NCBI GenBank assembly: GCA_021735285.1
Contig: JAIPHI010000060.1
Span: 1-13,582, forward strand
From: Fidelibacterota bacterium
GTDB lineage: Bacteria > Fidelibacterota > UBA2242 > JAFGTP01
Length of the DNA stretch: 13,582 nt
Direction of reading: 5' to 3'
Positions 7,093 through 13,582 of the stretch are shown in pieces. A program made the position numbers and the translations under genes. Every line of letters begins with the position of its first letter. The first letter of the stretch is position 1. The notes under the pieces were generated by a model, which worked only from the letters and a program-made list of their open reading frames with translations, searched no databases and was not told the DNA's origin.

Positions 7093-7378
7093 AAATGTCG
7101 ATAGAGACACGCCTTTGTGTCTAAAACAACACACATTTTTCATCTACAAAATTATAAGTCAGTGTTTATTAAATAATTAAAATGCTGGTACAATTATTGA
7201 TACATATATAATTGTTTATTTGACAACCTTACCCTAAGTAAATGTTACCAGCACTCCAACTTTTCTCCTTCCCAAATTTTGGTAACGTGCCCCAATAAGG
7301 GGAGCAATCCCGCATAAATTGCTCCCCTATAAATTTTTTATAGGATTGTGAAAATTTTAAAGGGTCTTTCTTTAATTT
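7093..7378. other. Convergent intergenic region between the export and peptidase operons
   Basis: This stretch of 286 bases lies between two convergent operons and holds no gene. It contains a small hairpin just after the stop codon (AGACAC 7105-7110 with GTGTCT 7117-7122). It also holds an 8-bp inverted repeat far apart (TGCTGGTA 7183-7190, TACCAGCA 7246-7253) enclosing CAATTAT/ATAATTG (7191-7197, 7208-7214), and the terminator-like structure at 7298-7344. TTGACA at 7220-7225 is followed 17 bases later by TGTTAC (7243-7248), a weak promoter match pointing at the terminator. None of these is a known named element. Confidence 0.5.
7298..7344 (+). terminator. Terminator-like hairpin with overlapping alternative hairpin
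   Basis: A perfect 11-bp stem, AGGGGAGCAAT (7298-7308) with ATTGCTCCCCT (7318-7328), and a 9-base loop, followed at 7334-7339 by six T bases. This is a good rho-independent terminator for plus-strand transcripts, although it lies over 200 bases after the LolA-like stop codon. On the minus strand no T tract follows, so it would end the peptidase operon less well. A second hairpin, CCTATAAA (7326-7333) with TTTATAGG (7337-7344), shares three bases of the first right arm and uses the T tract, so the two cannot fully form together. Confidence 0.7.
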
Positions 7379-8398
7379 TTATTCAAACTCTTGCATTGTT
7401 TTTAAAAGGGCTTTCTCGATATTTTCCTCTCCCATCCAGTGACCGCTTTCTTCCGCTATGATCAGTCGGGAATTTTCCAAAGCCTGATGCAATTTATAAG
7501 CTGTTATGGGTGGACATATAGCATCATATCGTCCATTTACAATAATAACACGGGTTGAACCAATTTTAGATATATTTTTCAAAAGCTGGTTTGGTTTTAG
7601 AAAACAATCATTTTTCATATAATAATTTTCCAGCAATGAAAATGCTATTGGATTAAAGGAGTTAAATATTTTATTCCATTCTTCGTCAGTTCTTTTTTCT
7701 ACTTTTAAACTGGCAATCTGAAGTTCGTATTTTGCCCAAATTCTGGCATATTTCTCTTTTTGGGCATTGTTCTCGATGTTAATCAAATTAAATAATTGAG
7801 CTGGAATTTTGCCATTGTTGCCATTAGGTAGAGAATTCACAAAATTGTCATAAATTTTCGGGAAGTGCTTTCTCACTCCTCCATGATAGAAGTGATTAAT
7901 TTCAGACTTTGTTCCTAGAAATACTCCTCGTAACACAATTCCAGCAACATTATCAGGATAGGTCTCAGCATAAGCCAGGGCCAGAGTTGATCCCCATGAA
8001 CCTCCAAAGAGAATAATTTTATTCAGGTCTAATTTTGTTCTCAATTTTTCGATATCTTCTACCAAATTCCAGGTAGTATTGCCTTCTATTTCAGCGAATG
8101 GTTTAGAGCGTTTTGCTCCTCTTTGATCGTGAAGAATAATGTTGAATTTATCAGGATTGAAAAAGCGACGCATATAAGTCGAACATCCACTTCCCGGACC
8201 TCCATGTAAAACGAAAACCGGTTTACCTTTCGGATTTCCACAGCACTCATAATAGAGTTGATGTAAATCCGAGACTTGAAGGTAATCATTTTTGTAAGGC
8301 TCAATTTCTGGATATAGTTCCCCAGTTGATGGGTCAGCATTGACCTGAATTATGAATACAACTAGGATTAAATATCCGATTAATGGTAATTTACGCAT
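7379..8398 (-). CDS. pip: Exported proline iminopeptidase-like alpha/beta hydrolase
   Basis: A 339-residue serine hydrolase of the proline iminopeptidase family (S33), which removes N-terminal proline from peptides. Family motifs are clear: HGGPGSG (65-71, oxyanion hole), DQRG (91-94), GGSWGS with nucleophile Ser134, Asp292 in GRYDAICPP, and His320 in ESGHWMG. The NTTWNLVEDIEKLR stretch (107-120) is typical of true PIPs and not of generic hydrolases. Usual cytoplasmic PIPs are about 310-320 residues; the extra length here is an N-terminal hydrophobic segment (LPLIGYLILVVFIIQVNA) that looks like a signal peptide, so the enzyme probably works in the periplasm. It has no lipobox Cys. AAGAGG lies about 7 bases before the ATG. 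It is the last gene of the minus-strand operon, 13 bases after the TrpF-Smr gene. The exact substrate is inferred. Confidence 0.85.
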   Translation of the reverse strand: MRKLPLIGYLILVVFIIQVNADPSTGELYPEIEPYKNDYLQVSDLHQLYYECCGNPKGKPVFVLHGGPGSGCSTYMRRFFNPDKFNIILHDQRGAKRSKPFAEIEGNTTWNLVEDIEKLRTKLDLNKIILFGGSWGSTLALAYAETYPDNVAGIVLRGVFLGTKSEINHFYHGGVRKHFPKIYDNFVNSLPNGNNGKIPAQLFNLINIENNAQKEKYARIWAKYELQIASLKVEKRTDEEWNKIFNSFNPIAFSLLENYYMKNDCFLKPNQLLKNISKIGSTRVIIVNGRYDAICPPITAYKLHQALENSRLIIAEESGHWMGEENIEKALLKTMQEFE

Positions 8399-8411
8399 AT
8401 ATACCTCTTTA

Positions 8412-9359
8412 TTATTGATTGGTTTTTAGTGTAGCTATAGTAGCCCCCCAATTACCTCCACCCTCTTTAGCTGTTTCATAATGAATAACTGCCGGATGCT
8501 GGGACAAAATGGAGTGCACTATTCTTCGTAAGACTCCTTTACCTTTGCCATGAATGATTCTAATCTCGTTAATATTATGGTTAATACATTCTTTTATATA
8601 TCCTGGTACAAGCCCCCTGACATCTTTCGGTTGGAAAGTATGCAAGTCGAGAGTACCATTAATTGGTAGGTGTTGGACAGGATTGTCTATATTGGCAAAG
8701 CCTTCCTTTGCTTGATTAGTAAATTCTGTTACTAATTTTTTACTTTTGAAACCATTTTCTTTTTCTAATCCTGTATGAGCATCTACTCCGTCAGGTTTAA
8801 CAGATAGGATAGCCTCCCTTACATTTTTCGGGTTAAGTCCACCAGCCAGGATTACCGGTTTTGGCGAAATATCACAGATTTCTCTACTTATTTGCCAATT
8901 ATGAGTTTTTCCGGTCGCACCAATAGCACCACTTTCGGGATCAAAAGTATCAGTTATATAATAATCCACAAATTTATAGGTTCTATTAATATAATTTTCC
9001 AGTTCCTGTAGATTATTGCTTTTGATTATTAGACTTTTGATAATCCGAAATTTTGGATTTAATTGTTTTAATTTCTTCAGCTTAGACTGTACTATATGAT
9101 CATGGAGTTGCACTTGATTTATTTTTAGATAATCGCATAAATTAATTATTTCTTTTGGTCTTTTAAGGTAGGTGATAAGTACGAATTTCTTTGGATCACC
9201 TATTTCCCTTATAATATTCTGAGCCCCCTTTTCAGATATATCCTCATCACCATCCGGAAGCCGGAATGGAAATCCGATTTGATCGGCTCCGGATGCAAGG
9301 AGCATCCTGGCTTCAGCAACATTTTTTATACCTGCTATTTGAATCAGCCCTTTTCTCAT
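8412..9359 (-). CDS. TrpF-like TIM barrel fused to a C-terminal Smr domain
   Basis: A 315-residue two-domain protein. Residues 1-218 follow phosphoribosylanthranilate isomerase (TrpF) along the chain: IQIAGIKN (6-13), GADQIGF (24-30), VQLHD (83-87), the YITDT strand with Asp137, SGAIGATGKTHNW (143-155), LAGGLNPKNV (171-180) and GVDAHTGLE (191-199). The TrpF catalytic Cys of K-I-C-G is replaced by Ala9, while the partner Asp aligns with Asp137, so normal isomerase activity is doubtful. Residues about 236-312 form an Smr domain, with LDLH (237-240), IIHGKGKGVLR (268-278) and the GGNWGATIATL end. Smr domains bind or cut nucleic acids, as in MutS2. No trp genes lie nearby. Its start is 3 bases after the stop of the pseudouridine synthase gene, suggesting coupling and an RNA-related role. 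The barrel's reaction is unknown. Confidence 0.85.
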   Translation of the reverse strand: MRKGLIQIAGIKNVAEARMLLASGADQIGFPFRLPDGDEDISEKGAQNIIREIGDPKKFVLITYLKRPKEIINLCDYLKINQVQLHDHIVQSKLKKLKQLNPKFRIIKSLIIKSNNLQELENYINRTYKFVDYYITDTFDPESGAIGATGKTHNWQISREICDISPKPVILAGGLNPKNVREAILSVKPDGVDAHTGLEKENGFKSKKLVTEFTNQAKEGFANIDNPVQHLPINGTLDLHTFQPKDVRGLVPGYIKECINHNINEIRIIHGKGKGVLRRIVHSILSQHPAVIHYETAKEGGGNWGATIATLKTNQ

Positions 9360-9362
9360 TAG

Positions 9363-10034
9363 TTATAACTCATAATTGAAATCATCAGGCCAATATTCTG
9401 GAATATCCGATGAAAAGGTAAGGGGCTCCTTTTTTGTGGGGTGAATTATGGTCAACTCCCTGGCATGGAGAGCTATTGTCCGGTGAGGAAATTTGATCTT
9501 TGAACCGTAACGAAAGTCACCCAGCAAGTAATGTTCCCGATAGGCAAATTGGACTCTGATTTGATGATGACGACCTGTAAGCAGGTTTATTCTAACCAAA
9601 GATTTACCTTTTGCATAATCCAGTTTCCTATAATCAAGTTTTGCAACCTTACCCTTGTTTATTTTTTCGGAAATATAGCTTGTAGCACCGCGCCGATAAA
9701 TTTTGTCAAATAATTTTCCTTTTGGTGGAATTTCGCCCTCTACAATAGCATAGTATATTTTTCTGGGTGTGGACTGTTTGAATTGTTGGGTTAAACGGGA
9801 GGCAGCTTTTGAGGTCCTTGCCATGACAATTACACCTGACGCCGGTCTGTCTATTCTGGACATTAAGGCTAGAAATACATTACCCGGTTTATTATATTTT
9901 TCCTTTAAGTATTGCTTACCGATTTCCTGGATTGATCGATCTCCTGTGGAATCAGCCTGAGTCAATACTCCTCCGGGTTTATTAACCACCAGTAAGTGAT
10001 TATCCTCAAAAATAACATTCAAACTAGAGTTCAT
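9363..10034 (-). CDS. RluA-family pseudouridine synthase
   Basis: A 223-residue enzyme that would convert a uridine in rRNA or tRNA to pseudouridine. Residues 12-20 (NHLLVVNKP) match the RluA opening. The catalytic motif is SRIDRPASGV (59-68) with Asp62, where most members have HRLDxxTSG; the RxDRPxSG form occurs in a subgroup that also ends in this way. TGRHHQIRVQ (153-162) and LGDFRYG (171-177) are the other conserved blocks. There is no N-terminal S4 RNA-binding domain, and the length fits the short RluA/TruC-like forms, so the target site cannot be named. It is the first gene of the minus-strand operon, followed 3 bases later by the TrpF-Smr gene. Confidence 0.9.
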   Translation of the reverse strand: MNSSLNVIFEDNHLLVVNKPGGVLTQADSTGDRSIQEIGKQYLKEKYNKPGNVFLALMSRIDRPASGVIVMARTSKAASRLTQQFKQSTPRKIYYAIVEGEIPPKGKLFDKIYRRGATSYISEKINKGKVAKLDYRKLDYAKGKSLVRINLLTGRHHQIRVQFAYREHYLLGDFRYGSKIKFPHRTIALHARELTIIHPTKKEPLTFSSDIPEYWPDDFNYEL

Positions 10035-10614
10035 ATAAGAAATCTTTTTTTTAATTTAAAATAATCTAATATTATTTACATTTCCATAAGCTCGAGCCTA
10101 TAGGTTAATATTTTACAAAAAATATTGCAGAAAATTGAGTCTAAAAAATCCTTTCGATATTTGTTAAATCAATATAGTATCGATTTTTAAATAAACATCT
10201 TAATAATTATTATATTTGTTTTATGGATTAGTATTGAATTGATGATCCCAGTAAGATAGTAAGAAATGTTAGGGTGCTTCTCTTATAAAATTTTGAATCA
10301 GAAAGGGAGGTATATATATTTTTGATGATTTAATCAAAAATTTTAATAACTAAAATCACATCAGGCCAGGCTTTTGCAACTTTGTGATATGGATAAACTA
10401 TAAATTTTCTAATAAGGTGAGTGTAGCAGGGTATCTCTGATGTAGAAGTCAAGGGATGGATTGGAAAAGTATAAAGAGATTGTTAAACTACTCTCGGAAG
10501 AACTAATATATAAACGTTTTTTAGTAGGCTCAGCTATTAAATTATCGTTTTGAATATTAATAGTTATAAATTATCTTTATCGGTTGGTACTGCTGTCATT
10601 AAAGGGAATGTTTA
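10035..10614. promoter_or_regulatory. Divergent intergenic region upstream of rluA-like and gmhB
   Basis: This AT-rich gap of 580 bases separates divergent operons and must contain both promoters, but no standard -35/-10 pair stands out. I see no tRNA or known riboswitch. Features visible are a perfect AT-rich hairpin, ATTTTTGAT (10318-10326) with ATCAAAAAT (10333-10341); a purine-rich SD-like GAAAGGGAGG (10301-10310) with no reading frame after it; a possible tiny ORF at 10461-10553; and AAAGGGA (10601-10607), the ribosome binding site of gmhB. The size and the orphan SD suggest an eroded gene or a long leader. Confidence 0.45.
10461..10553 (+). CDS. Possible 30-residue ORF or gene remnant (TTG start)
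   Basis: An open frame begins at TTG 10461 and ends at TGA 10553. Its product, starting LEKYKEIVKLLSEELIYKRF and ending in a short hydrophobic LVGSAIKLSF, reads like an amphipathic helix rather than random translation. AAGGGA (10451-10456) lies 4 bases before the TTG. It has no ATG in frame and no homolog that I recognise. It could be a leader peptide of the gmhB operon, a decayed gene end, or chance. Confidence 0.2.
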   Translation: MEKYKEIVKLLSEELIYKRFLVGSAIKLSF

Positions 10615-11166
10615 ATGAATAAAGCAATTTTTTTAGATAGAGATGGGACGTTGAATTATGATAGTGAAAACTATGTCAAAAGTATAGCTGAGTTTAAAAT
10701 ATTTAAAAATACACCTGAGGCAATCCGGATATTTTCACAATCAGGTTATCTGGTTATAATAATCACCAATCAATCGGGAATTAGCAGAGATTATTTTAGT
10801 AAAAAAGAACTCCAACATATGCATGATAAATTGAAATCTGCAGTTAAATCAGAGGGAGGAAGGATAGATGCTATTTACTATTGTCCTCACCATCCTGATG
10901 ATAACTGTGACTGTAGAAAGCCGGGTTTAGCAAATGTCCGCAAGGCAATAAAAAGGTTTGATATAGATCAATCGAATTCCTATTTTATTGGAGACTCAAA
11001 GAAGGATATTACAACCGGAGCTAAAGCCGGCTGTAGAACAATTTTGGTGAGGACAGGAATAAAGAATTATCGACCAGAAGATATTATTAAATGGAAGTTT
11101 AAACCAGATCATATTATGGATGATATACTGACAGCAGCAAAAATGATAACTAATAAACAAAAATAG
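10615..11166 (+). CDS. gmhB: D-glycero-D-manno-heptose 1,7-bisphosphate 7-phosphatase
   Basis: A 183-residue HAD-superfamily (IIIA) phosphatase that removes the 7-phosphate from heptose bisphosphate on the way to ADP- or GDP-heptose for LPS core or other surface glycans. The catalytic loop is FLDRDGTLN with Asp8 (nucleophile) and Asp10 (acid/base). TNQSGISR (51-58) binds phosphate and substrate. The GmhB zinc site is present as Cys90, His92, Cys98 and Cys100 in CPHHPDDNCDC, followed by RKPG. GDSKKDI (126-132) carries the magnesium aspartates. The length is normal for GmhB. AAAGGGA lies 7 bases before the ATG. It heads an operon with ddl 10 bases downstream. Some GmhB-like enzymes act on histidinol phosphate, but the zinc loop and the context favour GmhB. 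Confidence 0.9.
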   Translation: MNKAIFLDRDGTLNYDSENYVKSIAEFKIFKNTPEAIRIFSQSGYLVIIITNQSGISRDYFSKKELQHMHDKLKSAVKSEGGRIDAIYYCPHHPDDNCDCRKPGLANVRKAIKRFDIDQSNSYFIGDSKKDITTGAKAGCRTILVRTGIKNYRPEDIIKWKFKPDHIMDDILTAAKMITNKQK

Positions 11167-11176
11167 GATTAAAAGG

Positions 11177-12166
11177 ATGAAAATTATAGTGATAGAAGGT
11201 GGAACCTCAACAGAAAGAGAGGTCTCTCTAAGTAGCGGAGAAAAAATAGCAGCAGGCTATCGCCGAATAGGACATGATGTTGTGGAACTCGATACTGTCT
11301 TACCATTATCCCAACTGGATAAAAAAATTGAAGTAACTGGATCCCATTTGAAAAACGGTAGTAAAAATTTAGTAGCATTAATGCAAAGTGAAGTAGCCCA
11401 GAAGGCTGATTTTATCTTCAATGCTTTACATGGAGGCTTTGGAGAAGATGGCCGTTTACAGGCTGTTCTTGATATGCTCCAACTGACTTATAATGGATCC
11501 GGATACGAGAGCAGTTGTCTGGCTATGGACAAGGTTCTCTCGAAATTGCTTTTTCAGAAAAATAGTATTCCCACTCCGGATTGGCTCCATTTTCCTAGAA
11601 ATCATATTGATAAGAATGAAACTAATATTGAAAAAGTATTAAATAGATTTCAACTCCCCGTGATTGTTAAACCGGCTAACGAAGGTTCAACAGTTGGTCT
11701 GCATCTTGTTAAGGATCAAGATAGTCTTATCAAGGCTATTGATCAAGCAATGCAATATGGTGATGTCATTATTGAGAACTTTATTGAGGGGCGGGAACTG
11801 ACAGTGGGCTTTCTGGAAGGTAAGCCTCTTCCTGTCCTTGAAATTAAACCAGAGCATGAAATATATGACTATGAATGTAAATACACAAAGGGAATGTCAT
11901 CTTATGAAGTTCCGGCAGATATTGAGGAGTCTTTGGCTCAAAATATTCAGAATTTAGCGAGCCAGGCGTATCAGGTATTAGATTGTAAAGGCTATTCCCG
12001 AGTAGATCTACGTTTGGGCATTGATAATAAGCCCTATATTTTAGAAGTGAATACTCTTCCGGGTATGACCGATACAAGTCTTGTCCCTAAAGCAGCCAAG
12101 GCAATGGGAATTGGATTCGAAGAACTTCTAGAAAGAATAATGAAGGCGGGGCTCTCTAATGAGTAA
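11177..12166 (+). CDS. ddl: D-alanine--D-alanine ligase
   Basis: A 329-residue ATP-grasp enzyme that joins two D-alanines for the peptidoglycan stem peptide. Signatures are EGGTSTEREVSLSSG (7-21) with Glu13 at the first D-Ala site, HGGFGEDG (85-92), the ATP lysine and loop KPANEGSTVGL (165-175), the omega-loop region EIYDYECKYTKG (228-239), SRVDLR with Arg276, and the metal-ligand motif LEVNTLPGMT (289-298). The KYTKGM form has Tyr rather than Phe next to the lysine, which fits D-Ala-D-Ala and not vancomycin-type D-lactate ligases. AGGA at 11165-11168 is the likely ribosome binding site. Its end overlaps the NusG-like gene by 8 bases, suggesting coupled translation. Confidence 0.93.
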   Translation: MKIIVIEGGTSTEREVSLSSGEKIAAGYRRIGHDVVELDTVLPLSQLDKKIEVTGSHLKNGSKNLVALMQSEVAQKADFIFNALHGGFGEDGRLQAVLDMLQLTYNGSGYESSCLAMDKVLSKLLFQKNSIPTPDWLHFPRNHIDKNETNIEKVLNRFQLPVIVKPANEGSTVGLHLVKDQDSLIKAIDQAMQYGDVIIENFIEGRELTVGFLEGKPLPVLEIKPEHEIYDYECKYTKGMSSYEVPADIEESLAQNIQNLASQAYQVLDCKGYSRVDLRLGIDNKPYILEVNTLPGMTDTSLVPKAAKAMGIGFEELLERIMKAGLSNE

Positions 12167-12722
12167 TAAAAAGGATGTTATTGAGATATTTCCGGATAAT
12201 GATCCTAAAACAAATCCCAGATGGTATGCTCTATATACAAAACCCAGAGCGGAGAAAAAAGTAAAGGGACGGTTAAAAAGTAAAGGATTTAATGTATTTT
12301 TACCCTTGAAAGAAGTGGAACGTAAATGGAGTGACCGGACCAAGCTAGTTGAGATACCATTAATTAGAAGCTATGTATTTGTAAATATACCTTTGATTGA
12401 TTCACTTCCTGTGCTGCAAACTAGTGGAGTGGTTGGATTCGTGAGATTTAAAGGGGAATATGCACCTATACCGGATTATCAAATAGAAACTCTCAGAAGA
12501 ACTCTTGAAACTAAAGCTAATCTAGAGCCAGTTGATTATTTCCAAAAAGGCCAACTTGTAAAAGTTACCCAAGGTCCACTTGAAGGTGCTATTGGCAGAA
12601 TTAAGATGATTAAAAATAGATCAAAGTTGATAATTTCACTGGATGCATTACAATCTTCTTATAGTGTTAATGTCAATCCTGAGCATGTACAAGCAATTAA
12701 GAAAAAAAATCCTAATCAATGA
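12159..12722 (+). CDS. NusG-paralog antiterminator, UpxY/RfaH type
   Basis: A 187-residue specialised NusG paralog. The NGN domain starts at RWYALYTKPRAEKKV (21-35), continues with GFNVFLPLKEVERKW (43-57), and has the PLIRSYVFVN core (67-76). The C-terminal KOW domain has the GQLVKVTQGPLEGAIGRI motif (131-148). Housekeeping NusG is normally beside secE and L11 genes; here it lies between ddl and cysS, and its extra 20-residue polar N-terminus and short spacer resemble UpxY-type factors that let polymerase read through long surface-polysaccharide operons. It overlaps ddl by 8 bases and is 12 bases from cysS. With gmhB upstream, a role in envelope-gene expression is likely but not shown. The target operon is not in view. 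Confidence 0.85.
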   Translation: MSNKKDVIEIFPDNDPKTNPRWYALYTKPRAEKKVKGRLKSKGFNVFLPLKEVERKWSDRTKLVEIPLIRSYVFVNIPLIDSLPVLQTSGVVGFVRFKGEYAPIPDYQIETLRRTLETKANLEPVDYFQKGQLVKVTQGPLEGAIGRIKMIKNRSKLIISLDALQSSYSVNVNPEHVQAIKKKNPNQ

Positions 12723-12734
12723 GGTTAATAAAAT

Positions 12735-13582
12735 ATGAGTATAAAATTTTATAATACATTATCTCGTAAAAAAGAAGATTTTAATCCGATTGATCCCAAA
12801 AAAATTAGAATGTACACTTGTGGACCTACTGTTTATAATTATGCCCATATAGGAAATTACAGAGCCTATATATTCGAAGACCTCTTACGAAGATATCTGA
12901 AATTGAAAGGTTTTGATGTTACTCAAGTTATGAATCTCACTGATATAGATGACAAGATCATTCGGGACTCTATTGAGCAGGATGTGGATTTCAGAAAGTT
13001 TACTAAGCCTTATAAAAAAGCCTTTTTTGACGATCTGGATACACTTCGTATAGAAAAAGCCGAACATTATCCGGCTGCTACAGAACATGTACAGGATATG
13101 GTCAATATTGTAAAAAAATTAATTGATAATGGTCTTGCATATAAATCCGAGGATGGTTCCATTTATTATAAAGTCGATGCTTTTCCAAAATATGGTCAAT
13201 TGGCAAATTTGAATAAAGAGGAAATGCAGCGGGGCAAGCGAGTCCAACAAGATGAATACGAAGATAAAGAAACGCTCCGTGATTTTGCATTATGGAAAGG
13301 ATATAAAGAAGAGGGAAAAGATATTTTTTGGGAAACTGAGCTGGGTAAAGGCCGACCGGGCTGGCATATAGAATGTACTGCAATGAGTACCAAATACCTG
13401 GGCAATCACTTTGATATTCATACGGGGGGCGTTGACAATATTTTCCCTCACCACGAAAATGAAATTGCCCAGAGCGAGGGTGCGACAGGGGAAAAATTTG
13501 TGAATTACTGGCTGCATTGTGAACATTTGATTGTTGAAGGTAACAAGATGAGCAAGTCTCTGGGTAACTTTTTCACACTGAG
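12735..13582 (+). CDS. cysS: Cysteinyl-tRNA synthetase, 5' part
   Basis: The first 282 codons of cysS, open to the window edge, so the C-terminal anticodon-binding part is missing. It charges tRNA-Cys with cysteine. The start at ATG 12735 has GAGG at 12721-12724 upstream. Class I signatures: MYTCGPTVYNYAHIGNYR, with zinc-ligand Cys29 and HIGN (38-41) in place of HIGH; GWHIECTAMS and the GGVDNIFPHHENEIAQ block with further zinc ligands; and KMSKS close to the window end, followed by LGNFFTL. All the catalytic motifs lie in this part, so the gene looks intact as far as it can be seen. It follows the NusG paralog by 12 bases and is likely cotranscribed with it. Confidence 0.95.
   Translation, partial: MSIKFYNTLSRKKEDFNPIDPKKIRMYTCGPTVYNYAHIGNYRAYIFEDLLRRYLKLKGFDVTQVMNLTDIDDKIIRDSIEQDVDFRKFTKPYKKAFFDDLDTLRIEKAEHYPAATEHVQDMVNIVKKLIDNGLAYKSEDGSIYYKVDAFPKYGQLANLNKEEMQRGKRVQQDEYEDKETLRDFALWKGYKEEGKDIFWETELGKGRPGWHIECTAMSTKYLGNHFDIHTGGVDNIFPHHENEIAQSEGATGEKFVNYWLHCEHLIVEGNKMSKSLGNFFTL

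Noticed and set aside
8086..8340. Minus-strand 84-residue open frame
   Set aside because: It lies in another frame within the peptidase gene, whose motifs are unmistakable.
8512..8520. GGAGTGCAC resembling a REP head
   Set aside because: No CTGTG loop or complementary arm follows; it is coding sequence of the Smr domain.
10318..10341. AT-rich hairpin as a terminator
   Set aside because: The stem has one GC pair per arm and no clear T tract follows; it is too weak to call.

Overview
The window comes from an AT-rich, Gram-negative (two-membrane) bacterium. It encodes an outer-membrane barrel protein, a LolA-like periplasmic protein, and a heptose-bisphosphatase of the LPS/surface-glycan type. 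Shine-Dalgarno (SD) sequences precede most genes, and ATGA start/stop overlaps are common. The strong SDs argue against typical Bacteroidetes. A UpxY/RfaH-type NusG paralog and the RAYT type would suit an FCB-group or similar uncultured lineage, but no marker here fixes the taxon.

Layout. (1) 26-457, minus: a small protein resembling the N-terminal core-binding domain of tyrosine recombinases, without the catalytic domain. (2) 708-7092, plus: an export operon of TetR regulator, outer-membrane barrel protein, ABC ATPase, two FtsX-type permeases and a LolA-like protein. Most junctions overlap by 4 or 14 bases. (3) 2390-3171: a REP/RAYT unit sits inside this operon between the barrel gene and the ATPase gene. 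It has a Y1/HUH transposase gene with one REP-like hairpin pair before it, one after it and one inside its reading frame. The unit ends in perfect 13-bp inverted repeats. (4) 7093-7378: an intergenic region with a strong terminator-like hairpin overlapped by a competing hairpin. (5) 10034-7379, minus: an operon of RluA-family pseudouridine synthase, a TrpF-like barrel fused to an Smr domain, and a secreted proline iminopeptidase-like hydrolase. (6) 10035-10614: a divergent intergenic region holding both promoter regions and perhaps a tiny ORF. (7) 10615-13582, plus: gmhB, ddl, a UpxY/RfaH-like NusG paralog and the 5' part of cysS, tightly packed.

How the parts fit. The export operon looks like a LolCDE-type machine: the ATPase and two permeases would extract a lipid or lipoprotein from the inner membrane, the LolA-like protein would carry it, and the barrel would be the outer-membrane partner or cargo, under a TetR repressor. 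The last operon combines envelope functions (GmhB, Ddl) with an antiterminator and a housekeeping tRNA synthetase.

The least ordinary items are the REP hairpins, whose stems covary around a constant CTGTG loop, and the TrpF-Smr fusion, which lacks the catalytic cysteine of phosphoribosylanthranilate isomerase but keeps the aspartate.
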